Shown here one piece after another: positions 13,188 through 25,677 of a stretch of DNA of 64,000 nucleotides. Origin of the DNA: Dasyornis broadbenti (lineage: Eukaryota; Chordata; Aves; Passeriformes; Dasyornithidae); assembly GCA_013397935.1 (NCBI GenBank), contig VZRN01005010.1:3250433-3314432 (forward strand), read 5' to 3'. Below the pieces are notes generated by a model. It saw only the letters and a program-made list of their open reading frames with translations. It was not told where the DNA came from and did not search any database. Position 1 is the stretch's first letter; each line of letters begins with the position of its first letter. The position numbers and the translations under genes were made by a program.

Positions 13188-16100
13188 TTCCTTATTATCA
13201 TGCCTCCTTTCAGCCTAAGCTGCCATCACTGCACTATCAGTTTTCATTTGCAGGAAGCTGAAACACTTTCCATTCTTTGGAACTGTGTGAGGTCTTGCAT
13301 TGAGATTTTCCATAGTCTGTTAAGTTTTTTTTTTTTTTCTAAAATCTTCACCCAGAGGCTTGAAACATGAGTAAGCTAAAATGGAAACTTTCTCAAGAGG
13401 CTTTTTTTCACTCTGATAAATTCTGGGTTCCCTTTTTTTCATAACCCATCACAATGTTTTTTGCAATATTGGCAAAGGTCCTGTGATAAGATGTGAGCCC
13501 TGTATGTATATGCTGTAAATATCTGGGGAGTTGGCCCAGTTTGTGCATTTTTGCATTTCTTTCTGATGGTAGCAAGTCTCTCTTTACTAATCATGTATGG
13601 TATGCAACTTTTACTGTGCCGACTCTCACATCTCTGATCTCATTCTCAGAAGAACACCTTTACTTTTTTTGCCATTTGTAAATATAGCTATTCCTACTCC
13701 CAGCTGTAGCATGTCCTAGGATACAGGTAGAAAGAAAGAGTTTTGGTTCTGCCGTGGAGCTGTTGGCAATGTCCCTTTGAGGACCATTCTTGGATTTTTA
13801 GAAGTGTATCCAAGTGTTGAACTTGGAAGGAAGAACCAATAGCTTTTCTGGATGCTGGAAAGAAGAAGAGACCCAAGTGAAGTGTCAAAGCATGGGTGAA
13901 CTGGGATATGGCAGAGAGAAGTGGAGGAATTGCAAAAGTTTCCTAAGAGGATGGAGAAGAGTGGATAAGCAATGAAACAGGAGGAGGCCATGTTCCAGAA
14001 AGCAAGAGTAGCCCTTATAAATGCATTTTGAATGTACATATTTTATGGTTCCAGGTGGATTTAATCATGAAACTGTTGGTGTAGAGAATAGTAAGTGCTG
14101 AGAATTCTCATTATCTTTATTTCAACTTCTTATTTGACAATCATTTTCTGTCTGCTTCTCAGTTGTTCTCTCTCCCACATTTTTCCAGCAATGGTGTGAA
14201 AGGAAGAGCACAATCAGCCTAAGAGATTTTTATGAACTGACTTGTTCAGTCATTTTCCTTTGGCTAACCAACAAGAAATAGATACATGCTTGAAAATCCA
14301 TCTGGTAAGAATCTGCAACTGAACTGCATGCCATCTGGCTGGGAAGCTTAGAGGCTTAAATACTTTGCAGTTACATACATTTCAAGAAGTTCTAACGTCA
14401 GTCAAAGAAGTCCATAAAATTAAATCCTGTTCTTTCTACTTCAGTTCCTGATGACCAGAAGTGATGAGTAGCTACACAGATAATCCAGACATCTGTCTGA
14501 CACCTTTCTGACTGAGCAGCAATTTTGTTAATTCAGCAATTTTATGCCCTTAGATTTGGGGAAAGGAGAAAGAGAGGAAAAAAGCATGGCTATAATGGTT
14601 CAGCAAGAACCAGTGATTGAACTGGTATGACACATTTCTGCCCTTACCTGAGCATTATGAAGTTCCACTCACCTCAGTTTGTATTCTGGTCTTAGGCTAA
14701 AATGGCCTCCTGATGGGGGCTTTCCTCCTTTTAAAGGCTGCAATGTTCTTCCTCCTACTGCCCCTCATCTGGTTGCATGAAGAGAGGAATTCATCATGTG
14801 GACAACTGGATGCCATTTCCCACATGGTATAAAAAAATTAATGGTTTGAAGGTGCTAGAGGGCTTGGCCCCTGCTTGATTAATTTTTTGAGTCACCCCAC
14901 AAGTTAGTTCTTAAGCAATTAAATGTCGTGGTTCATCATCCCTGGGAGATAATCCATAGCTGATCTGGACAGGGGAGCAAAGGAGAAAGACTGAGAGTCA
15001 TCTATCCATATCGAAATCATATCTTAACAACTTTCTTGTGTTTGAATTCATGGCAAGTTTCAACTATAATTCATCTCAGACACCTCCAAGATACTTTTGT
15101 CTCCTATTGTTGGAGAAGATGATTAATGAATCTCGGCTTGTTATGTAAAAGTGAATAAAGCTTTTGTTTCCTGATTTGTGTAAGGAGCAAAGGAGCTATC
15201 ATAACTTGCCACAAACCATATGGTTCTCATGTGCATTTCTATCTGATGCATTTTTCACTTTTAATGAAGTCCAGATCAACTGTTTGTCTGTCAAATGTTC
15301 TTGCTTACTTGACACAGGCCTACAGCTCTAGTGCAATTTCCTGTTTTAAAGCAGATTCAAAATCCCCAGTCAGTCTTTCCCCTTGCAGATAAATAGGTTG
15401 TTTGTTTCTAGGTCTCTTAGTATTGTCACATTAATCTATGTGTATAGGTGAGACTCCAAAACTCCTGTACATTTCATGTTCTGGGTTCTAGTCAGGTTGC
15501 TATCAAGTTTGTTAGCTGCCTCAGCTTATGCAGGACCTCACTTTCTGTCTCTGTCCCATTTTCCACATTATTTTGAAGGACTTTTCCCTAAGTGCTTGTG
15601 ATGCTTATTCCAGGATTACTTTATATTTCAGGCAATCCTCCTGACTGTGACTAATTTTGTCACAGTAGAAGCATTTACTTCAATTTCTTCTTTCTGCTTT
15701 TTCTGAGTGCCAGCTTCCTGGTTTAAACCAATTTTAACACTTCTTTCCAGCCACCTCAAGCACCATAAAACAAATGAGAATCCCTCTTTTCCACCCAGCT
15801 TGGCACAGCCCTGTGCTTACAGTGTTGACTGTAATGGGATCCCATACTCCTTACTTTTACAGGACTTTCCTTTTCTCTTGCCGGTGCAAATACTGTGATG
15901 AATATCTCAGGCTTCTAAAAAACCACAATTTGTCCTGACTCCCACACTGAGCTCTACAGCCTGTCTCCAGCTACATGTGCCTGTTGAACTACACACAATC
16001 CGTATCCGTCTGTCACTGCCTGGGCCGATACATGAAGGCTCAGGCTGGCCTGAAATTTCCCCACTCATCCCTGCACAGAAAAGAGCCAGCCATGTCCCAC

Positions 16101-16350
16101 TGTAAGATGCACTGCTAAAGGCACAGTGAAAGACTCAAACAAGTCTCCTCAGAGGCCCAACCCCCTGGGCATCTCTCCCTGACCATGTATTTGGCACTGT
16201 TGGACTCAAAGTGCTGCAGCTCAATCAAGCCTTGCAAGCAGCATGCCCTGAACCTGAGCTGGCTCCTCATGGATCAGAAAAAAATACTCTGTTGATGCTC
16301 AAATCCAGCTGAACATTTATTAGTTGGTCCAGTCTGAGATGCCCCATATC
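13188..16350. other. No gene recognised
   Basis: Noncoding-looking sequence with a T-run near 13326-13339 and short unrelated open frames. Confidence 0.5.
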
Positions 16351-16352
16351 AA

Positions 16353-16370
16353 CTATATATATATATATAT
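16353..16370. repeat. (TA)n microsatellite
   Basis: About nine uninterrupted TA dinucleotides. Confidence 0.85.
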
Positions 16371-17261
16371 GGATACATGAAGGGTGCGGGGCTGCTCACA
16401 TGCCCTGCTGTTACCAGGGGGTCACTTCTCTCTGTTCTAGCACACTGAAGTTGCTCAGCATCACAGGGATGTAACCAACCTATCCCACCTGTGATGTTCA
16501 GTCTGAACAGATGCAAACAAGCAAACATTTTCAAAGAATGAAAAGGAAGTGGCTTTGATTTTCTAATCAAGAATTGATTGCCTAATGTCACTAACATTGA
16601 ATGTAAGGGTGTTTTTTCAGCATTAGAGTATTCTTTCTTTTCAAAGCAGGCAGCTCTAGTCAATAGAGGAACAAACAAGAAATGACAAGTTTATACCAGG
16701 AACAAAGCAAAAGACTGTATCATGCATAGTCTGCTAAAACCTACTGTATTTTTTCCTCTATCAGTGAGAATTCTGCTTGAAAAATATTTCAGATTTTGTA
16801 CCTGTATGAATTAGAATTGAATTATTTACCCACAGAGCCTTTTCCACACAGGGTCAAATAACTAACAACATAATTTGTCTTTTCTTTGATCAGAGTTTAA
16901 TCAAACAGTAACCATGGGGATGTGAGGATGTAAAGGCAGAAAAATCAAACACCATGAATAATACCTCTTAATAGAGGTTCAGCAACCATGAAAAAATAAA
17001 TAGACTGTCGCTGTTCCTAGGTTCCTTGATCCAAACAGATGAAAACACAGGATTTTACTTGCATTGCTAAATGTCACAAGATTGCAACTTGAAGAATACC
17101 TGGACATGTGACATTCTATAGTAATTATTATTTTTGTCTAATTGTTGTGTTTTTCTGGAAGAGTGAAAGGTGATTCCCATTTTTTATTTCCTGCCCCAGC
17201 TCTGTTAAAAATAAATACAATCCCGTATTAAAGACAGAGAGGTTTGAGTTATACATTTGGA

Positions 17262-17335
17262 GACCAAATCCTGCAGTCCTTATTCAAAGGAAAATATTTC
17301 CTTACTGCACTGGGAACTGAATCTAATAAGCTGGT
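17262..17335. repeat. Ancient amniote hairpin-type repeat remnant
   Basis: It begins with ACCAAATCCTGCAGTCCTTA followed by TTCAAAGGAAAA and a decayed second half (TTCCTTACTGCACTGGGAACT). The first arm is a close match to a very common amniote element whose arms read AAATCCTGCAGTCCTTACTC and flank a TTGACTTCAATGGG core. The core is eroded here. Identification is from memory. Confidence 0.5.
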
Positions 17336-17665
17336 CTCACTTTTGCCACACGAACACATGTAGAAACACAGAAATCCTCAAGCTTTGTCCTGAAAACTGA
17401 ACTGCAGACTCAGCAAACAAACAGCACATAATTATTTGCTCAATTACTCTCGGAGCACAACATCCCATTACCCTTGAGCTGGCAGGGGAAGGACGGTGCT
17501 CTGTTCTGATTTTTTAAAGTACTTTTTTCCATAGTTTTATAATATTGCTGAATCTTGGCAGATCACCACGGGACAGCAAATACTACCTTCTCGCTTCAAA
17601 ACATTTTAAAATTTTAAATTTTAGCATGGACAAAAGAATGTATGTTTCCCAGGTAATTCCCTCAA

Positions 17666-17730
17666 AAACAACAACCAAAAAAACCCCACCAAAAAACAAC
17701 AACAAAAAAAAAAAGACAAAAACCCCATAA
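17666..17730. repeat. A-rich low-complexity (CAA/CAAAA)n
   Basis: The stretch is A and C only, with irregular CAA and AAAAACC units, and contains an 11-A run. Confidence 0.8.
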
Positions 17731-18904
17731 ACCACAATGTCTTGGAAATTTTCCAAACCTGCTCGGTCTGAGCCAAGTATTTGGTGTGGAAAATTACAGT
17801 CCAAATGGTTAAGAATTGCGAGAAGCAATTGAAAACAGCTTGTCCCAAAGGAAGATGTCGGGCAGCCTTACTGATAAGCGACCTTACAAGTTCTGTATGA
17901 AATAATAATAAAAAAGGGAATACCAAGTAAATAATGCTTTTGCTAGCATTGGTCCTATCTCCTCCTGAGATGATGAGTGTTAACTGTTTAATGACTTGCT
18001 ACAGCTACTGAAGTAACAAATCAGAACTGATGGCTTTCCCTTAGAGTCGGTTGGGAGATTTCATCGTCCACACTGATGCACCCACCCTCTCTCACTTCAC
18101 TCTCCTGCAGCACAGCAGAGGGGACACCGAATATGCCACTGTGCAGCTCAGTCTCATTAGCAGCCACAGCCTGACAGCAATGTATACCCTGGCTTTTTGA
18201 GGTGCGGGGGGAGGATAAGAGGGTCAGGCGATTTAGTTTAATTGCAGTAGGCACGCAGAGGAGCTGCACCCTCCTGCCCCAGCTCATCTTGCCCTGCTCC
18301 CACCCTGCACAGAAAGGGGCTGCTGCCCTGTGCCGGTCTGACACGCAGCACCCCCAGCCAGCTCTTTGCCTTTTATTCTGCTCTTTATTAACTGATGCCT
18401 GCAGATAATTCCAATGTGCTCTGGCCTCATTATGAGAAGGCAGACTCTCAGTTCAGTAATCTCCCAGGAAGAAAGAAAACAAGGAAAGAAGAGGAGAAAG
18501 TAATTTATGTATTTCAGGAACTGCAGCAAGGCTTGAGAAACATGGGCTTCTTTCTCAGCTGCTACAAAAGGCATCCATGGGCAGGAGGATGACTGGCCTG
18601 AATCAAGATGTGTCTCGGCCTGCCTTAGTTAATGCCTTTGTGGTAGCAAACCCAAGGTTTTTGCTGTTTCTTTCCAAGCTGGGCACTGTGTCTGTTGTGC
18701 TTGGCCATCCCAGTGCTACAAAGAGATGGTTTAGCACAACGGTGACACCCTCAATTATAAAGAAATGGGATTATTATTAATTTCAAAGCCAGGATTTTAC
18801 TTTTGCCTGATCTTTCTGTTATTCATCCTACAAGCCTTGAGCCCAGGCAGCTATCCAGAGGGTCAGAATGCAGAAAGCCATCACCTTCCACTCCTACAAA
18901 GGCT

Positions 18905-19110
18905 TCCCTAAGCAAAAGAAAGACAGAGAAAGACAGAAAGAGAGGAAGGAAGGAATGCACGGAAGGAAGGTGCAGGCGGAAGGCATGGAAGGCGTGGAAG
19001 GCGCGGAAGGAAGGCGCGGAAGGAAGGTGCGGAAGGTGCGGAAGGTGCGGAAGGTGCGGAAGGTGCGGAAGTGCGGAAGGAAGGTGCGGAAGGAAGGTGC
19101 GGAAGGAAGG
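18905..19110. repeat. Purine-rich GGAA-based minisatellite
   Basis: From about 18912 the plus strand is nearly all purine (AAAGAAAGACAG-type), then turns into a minisatellite built from 9-bp GGAAGGTGC units and 13-bp GGAAGGAAGGTGC units, with GGCGC variants on the left side. Each unit carries one CpG at the junction. Open frames across it are artefacts of the repeat. It runs into the assembly gap. Confidence 0.9.
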
Positions 19111-19395
19111 NNNNNNNNNNNNNNNNNNNNNNNNNNNNNNNNNNNNNNNNNNNNNNNNNNNNNNNNNNNNNNNNNNNNNNNNNNNNNNNNNNNNNNNNNN
19201 NNNNNNNNNNNNNNNNNNNNNNNNNNNNNNNNNNNNNNNNNNNNNNNNNNNNNNNNNNNNNNNNNNNNNNNNNNNNNNNNNNNNNNNNNNNNNNNNNNNN
19301 NNNNNNNNNNNNNNNNNNNNNNNNNNNNNNNNNNNNNNNNNNNNNNNNNNNNNNNNNNNNNNNNNNNNNNNNNNNNNNNNNNNNNNNNNNNNNNN
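19111..19395. other. Assembly gap of 285 N
   Basis: The gap is 285 undetermined bases. Its left edge is a GGAAGGTGC minisatellite and its right edge is a GAAAGGAA microsatellite, so the missing DNA is very probably more purine-rich tandem repeat. The true size is unknown. Confidence 0.95.
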
Positions 19396-19490
19396 AAGAA
19401 AGGAAGAAAGGAAGAAAGGAAGAAAGGAAGAAAGGAAGAAAGGAAGAAAGGAAGAAAGGAAGAAAGAGAAAGAAACAAAGAAAGAAAAAG
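19396..19490. repeat. (GAAAGGAA)n purine microsatellite
   Basis: The repeat has an octamer period, AAGAAAGG, degrading to AAAGAAAC. It is a pure homopurine strand for about 75 bases. Confidence 0.9.
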
Positions 19491-20827
19491 AATTTTACTT
19501 TTTCTCAACTTAAAAGTAGGGATACTTTTCCGGGATAGCAGCAGCCTTACACAGTTGCCTTTCTCAGTTCAAATGCAGAGCAATGAGTTATAAAAATAAA
19601 AACCCTGGAACAGAGTGTAACCTACCATGTTTGCACGTTTGCAGAAGCTGAGCTGACAGTAGAGGCTAAAACCTAGGCCCCACAGCCCCACTTGAGGCAG
19701 CTGAGACCATACCCTGCTCTGCAGCATGCTTCTTGCCTGCCTGTGCCTTCCTGACTTGGTAAAGCTTTCCTATTAAGCATGAATAATGAACTGATTTGGG
19801 TTAAAAATAACTTTCTTTGTCCCCTCAGCTATTTTTTTTTTAAACCAGATCATCCTCACAAATCCAGTCCACAAAGCTGCTCTGCAAATCATTCATCTAT
19901 CAGAAACGCTGCTGCGAAAATGCAAGGGCAGAGCAGGCAGTTCTAGGCTTAACACAGCATTTGCTTGTGATCCTCTCTCAAGAAAGAACTCCTGCATGCA
20001 AAACTCCACAGGTTAGCTATACAGAACTGCAGTGGGGCACCTGGTCAGAGGAAAAACTGCTCTTTCACTGCTTATTATTGCTTTTTTATTGAGATCATTA
20101 CTCTCAAGTATCCCTGTCTTCATCTAGTTCTTCATCTAAAATGAAGGATAGACTCAATGACTGTGTTCAAATCCTCCTTGCATCCGCATTATGTGAAGAT
20201 AGCTCCAGCTTTTGGGGAATGCCAAGTCCCGCAGCCACCCTTACGAAGGACCTAAGCCCATTCCTTCCTTCATGGCACTGCCTGGCAGAGGGGCTGGCTA
20301 TATTTCCCTATTCAAGACATCCATCCTCATCCCACCTGCACTTCTATTTGCTGTAAGGCCTTCCCTAGGAAGGCAGAGGAGATGTATTCCCAAGCAGAGC
20401 CCTGCCTGCCCAATGTGCCTGTGCTAAGCATAGAAGTCTGTGGAGCTGTGCTGGGAGATGTGATAAGCACGAGCCTGCTTTCTCTGGCTCCCACAATGAT
20501 TACAAACATGCCTTCTCATCTCTTCATGCTTATTACTTCCCAGTGCCACATCCTGGTTCCCTCTTGCAGCTTATGAAAGCTTGTGACCGCTTTTCAATAA
20601 TGTCAGTGCGCATATTCTGTAACTATCCTCTGGTTTTATCTGCAGGCAATTATTAAACTGCCTCTTTCTTATCTCTCCTTTCCTCCACTTCTAAATATGT
20701 CACCCATCCCAATATCTGCTCTACCACACTGGCTTACTACCTCTCTCTCCCTCCTTTCAGTCATGTATCAATGTATCAGCACTATCTGCTCTATGCAGCA
20801 AAACGAGGGGAGATCCAGACTATGAGT

Positions 20828-20829
<2 letters not shown>
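19491..20829. other. No gene recognised
   Basis: Noncoding-looking sequence. A pyrimidine-rich segment (about 20660-20760) precedes the poly-T tract. Confidence 0.5.
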
Positions 20830-20868
<39 letters not shown>

Positions 20869-20887
20869 CTTTTTTTCCTTTTTTTTN
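20830..20887. repeat. Poly-T tract with one undetermined base
   Basis: There are about 39 uninterrupted T residues, then CT6CCT8-type sequence ending in a single N at 20887. It could be the reverse complement of a retroposon poly-A tail, but no body is recognised next to it. Confidence 0.9.
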
Positions 20888-22682
20888 GCCATTTTCACCT
20901 TGAGTCCTTTACTAAGTCTACTTGCAGTAAATCAAACCTCAAACCCTTTCCCACTGTATAAGGATCTCTTTGCTAGAATAGTCTCTGGGACTGATGGATT
21001 CCCTATTGCCTTTGTATAATGCCCTTCTCAGAGCCTGTACAAAACACTTTGTTATTCCACATGATGCCAATTTAAATATCCCCTGCTGCACAAATATCTG
21101 TCACACTTCAAAGGGATGTTGTAGACCTTCATGCAAAAGTGACTGTGCTGGCAACTCATAACTGATACTGCTTCAGCTAATTTTACAGGAGAACTTACTT
21201 TATATGTGCCATTTCTGGCCAGAAAGAATATCTAACAACCAGCACCTGGTACAGTTGCTTATTCTTCCCTGCTACAGCACTGCTTCTCCAAACATCATGT
21301 TTGCCTTTTCTATCCACACACACTTTATATTTTCCTGAGGTGAGGCAAAACGCAGGATTTCCATCTCAATTTTATAAAAGTCACACTCCTTCTTTACTCC
21401 TGTGCCATAAAACACCAGGCAGCAACCTTCTACTGGAAGTCATGAATCCATTGCTCTTTGATATGAGCAAATGCACTGACTATGCTATAGGGTAATTGCT
21501 CACACTGAAACTTCCTTATGTGCGTTCACTGTTAGAAATGTATGCAGCTCTGGTTCCAATCCTCACTCCAAAGACACACAAAGTGAGCACAGTTTAGTAA
21601 GCTCTACCCAGCCACCAAATTCTGCAAATGAATGGATTTAGGAAGAAGATACTGGTTCATTTCAGCTGGGATTTACAGTGGCTTTATTGCACCCACAGCA
21701 CCTTAAGCAGCCATCGCTCTTTGGAGTACCTGCAATCAGTGCAGCTGTTTTCATAAATGCCACAGATGAAATTATGCTCTGCTTTTACAATTTATCCAAA
21801 CGCTTTTTGCCAGACTTTTGCAGCACATATACCTCAAGACCCAGATTTGAGAATTCAGAAATGAGTTTATTTGTATGTGCTACACTAAATACAGCTCAGC
21901 ATTTTTCTTTCCAATGTCCCTCATGTCTAGCTTATTTGTTTGAATCCAAATTCTACCTTATTACCTTCACCTCTAAATACCTTTGGACAAGTTATCCTAA
22001 CAGGAAGGCTGCTTCAGCTTTGATTTTTGCTCTGAAGTTTTAAATAATGCTCATTTTTTTAAATCTTGACCTAGGGCTTTTGTCCACTGCCTCCTGGATC
22101 CTTGAAAGTCCAAAGCTTTGCTACTCCTAAATCTACCTCCATTTTCAACACCATACTGTGAATCCTTGTGTTAATGACACATAGGCATATTGTTCCTCTT
22201 TATACACATATGGCTCCAGGGAGCAGTGCTGTACCTTTTTAGCTAAGAAACGCTTTTCTTGCATCTCAAGTATCTCTATTTTTGTGTCTTGGCTGGGTAA
22301 CTGACAGGGTCAATCCCAAACTTGGGCCAGCTGCTCTACAGTGCAGTTTTTCCTAAAAGTGCTATCAAAGCTCCTAAGTGCAAAGCTCTAACTTCTAAAT
22401 ATTGTGGCTTCACCCATTCTTCTGGAGCCCTTAGAATATCCTGGCCCATATCCTAACCAACTTTTTTTTTTTTTTAAAGCCTCTTGCTGAGCCCTTCATG
22501 AAGCCAGTGACATTTCATTGTTGAAGTCTTCTGTGTGTAGCCTCAGTCAGAGCTGTCCCCCCACCTTCTGCCAGTGACAGTTTCCTTTTCTATACAGCAC
22601 ACTTAATTGTCTCTCAACTCCAAGTATTTTAGTCCAAACTCCAAATGTCATCTTCCTTAAAAAAACCAATAAAATAATATCC

Positions 22683-22697
22683 CACACACACACACAC
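22683..22697. repeat. (CA)n microsatellite
   Basis: About seven CA dinucleotides. Confidence 0.8.
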
Positions 22698-25658
22698 CTG
22701 GCTGCTTGTGGGCAGTTTGGTAAGCTTGTCAGAACTAATTCCAGTTTCATGTTGTTTGTGACATTAATCTTGGGTTGTTCTGTTAAAAGCTGTAGCAGAC
22801 ACAGCAAATATTTTACTTCATTATTATACTTCATTCCATTCCAAACTCACTGTTGTTGACAAAAACATGTCTGGAGCTTAAGAAACCTACATTTTCCACT
22901 CCAAATAACAGCTCTTTCTTTGTCTGCAACTTCCATAAGAGGGATTTCCTCCATCTGCATGCCAAGTCGACACTCACAGTATTTAATCAATCAGTTATAA
23001 TCACACCACATTCAGTCAATAGGTATCTGCCTCTCCCTAACCTCAGATATCGAATATTCCCACCTCACATCCTATCCTTCCAACTTCTCCCACTGCAATA
23101 CAAGTGCTTACCTGCATTGCATATGTATTTTCTTATTCACTTCATTCTCCTTGTCTTCTTATTGAAAATTTTGTGTTTGTACAAGATGATAAAAGAATTT
23201 GACAGGTGTTTTGATTGTGTTAAAAGAGAACGTATTTCTGGTAACCAATCCTGTTATTACGTTATGCCTAGTGGGATAATCATATAAGCATTTCAACCTT
23301 TTAAGCAATGTTTTTTCCCTTTTTTCTTCTTTTAATCATCTTTTTTATTCAATAAAAGCAGGTGAAGTCAGTTTCTATACTGACAATATGTGATGTCAGA
23401 TGAACTTTTCAAAACTTTGCTCCTTCCCCATCCTGCCAGATTTAACTTCAAAAGGACCAATGCCAATCAATCCAAATGCTTGAAAGATCTCTTCTCTAGA
23501 ATTTCTACATCAATAGTTTAATATAAATGGTTGTATTTTCTTTCAGGAACCATAAGGAACAAAAAACTTTGGATAAATAATTTCGTAAATGGTGACATGA
23601 AGTTCCATATTTACTATGTTCGCAGTTTCTCAGGTAACATCTCCATTTACAGCTAACATCTTTCTTTTGGCTGCCAGCATAACAAATGCAGTCTGTGATG
23701 CAAGAGCAATCTGACTCTTGGTGATTCTTTTGTCAATAAGATAAAAATGTAGCAGATCAGACTCCGCTTCCAAATGAACTTGTGCACAAGGGAGCTTACT
23801 TTCATCCTGCAATTGGCTGTTAATTAGGTATGTTATACTAAGGAGACCATAAGGCTGAAAGAAAAGCCTACAGATTTTTTGTAATTAATTAAAAAGTATA
23901 TTTAAGTCCGCAGCTTGAATTAAAATATACACAAGAGAAGGAAAACCTTTCTTTGATAAAGTTCACACTACTAAGGTAAGTATTTGAATGATTAAGATCT
24001 GGGTTTACATTTGGGGGCATAGATCCGTCATTGTTATAACCTTTGGTAGTTTCTAAATGGTTGGAAAATATTTTTGCTACTGTTACATAGCGCAACAAGA
24101 AGAGCCTGAAATTATTTCAAAATAGCATGTTGCTACCAAGTGAGAATGTTTTACAAAATAAAATGTCTTCAGAGAACATGGCAAGTGTCTCCAGCACAGT
24201 AACATAGTTTGGTCATGGGCTCTAAACTGTACTTTCCCTGTGGGTGGAGTAGCTTCTCATTGCTGCCTTCTACTGCTGCTCTCAAATGGGAGCACTAAGT
24301 GAAATACAATTTAATTTTGTATCATCTAAAGTAGAGAAAGGGGAATGATACTGTGAAATCTGTTCTGGATGTTGTGATAGAAAACACACTAAAAAGAAAA
24401 TACCTGCAAAGTATGGAGAGGGAAAACAGAGCAAGAGTCAAAGAAAATGGGCAAGACAGAGAAGGAAGCAGCATGGGGAGTCAAGAACCTTAAAATAAAA
24501 AACATTCATATATTTTTAGTACATAAATATATTCAACTCACAGCCACAGTTCAGTTGCAGTTCCACTGTAAAACAGGAGAAGCATTATGGTTTCTGTTAA
24601 GGTCTTTATACTGCAAGCAGGAATCCCTCTTTGTTTATATATGCCAGCTGAGCAGAGGCAAGCAGAATGTCCTGCATCATTTCCCATGTCTCGCTCCCCA
24701 CTAGTGAGGTTCCCTCTGCCATTGCTGAGATGCACTCTCACTGGCTCGAGTGTGCTTGCATAGGGGCACGCACAATGCCAAAGCAGCAGTAGGCCCCACC
24801 TCTCCAGCATAAATTTGCCCCAGGTCTGGACCACTGTTTTCAAGGTTAGGATAAAATGTTTAGGGAGGGTTATTTTTGAGGAAAAAAATCGGATTAGTGT
24901 AGCATCTAGGTAGCATTCATAGTAGAACGTAATTTCAACAACACAGAAGTTTCTATTTGTAAACATGACAGTCCCTCACCAACACAATACAACAAAACTA
25001 CCGTATAGAGTTCGATCTTCAGGATATTGATTACTGCACACATTGCTCCTTTTTTCATTGTGGTCTTCAGAGCGCTGTTTTCCAGGGTGGCATTGAGGAT
25101 TTAGCTGGCATGCCTACATGACATATGACCTCATGGTTTACCTGTCATATGTGTGGCTCAGAGTTAACTATACAAGGGAGAGGTTTAGCAAAGTTTTTTC
25201 CTACCACAGGGCTCTCATGCCCGGCAGAAGTCAGGCCCAACCTGGTGATTTTCTGTTTATGGACATTTTTCATTTCTCACCCTTTCCAGCACTAGCAAAA
25301 CTCGGTGTCCATGTTTTCCTGTCTGCCTCTGCAGCCTCTTCACCCCTGGCAGTAGCTCCCTCCTGACTGCTGGGAAGACATGGGATTTATTCCCAGACAG
25401 GAAAGCTGAGGTAGTCACTGGAGAATTAAGTATTTCCTTTCATTCTAACTTTAGGAGAAATATTTGGATTTCTGCATCCTGTAAACTGATCATTTCTAGA
25501 TGCCTCTGTATATCTCTGCCCACCTTGTATTTATCACCTGGTCGATGCACTTCAAACTTCTTCTCAGGTGGCCTCCAATAGAAAGAAGTGTATACATTGA
25601 TCTTCGAAGTTCCAGGGGACTGAAAAGAACTCTTGCTTATAAAAAGCACTGTCATTTA

Positions 25659-25677
25659 AAAAAAAAAAAAAAAAAAG
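25659..25677. repeat. Poly-A tract
   Basis: A run of about 18 A residues without a recognisable retroposon body upstream. Confidence 0.8.

Noticed and set aside
18803..19593. Open frames of 155-241 codons across the purine satellite
   Set aside because: They span undetermined bases and low-complexity repeat; not coding.
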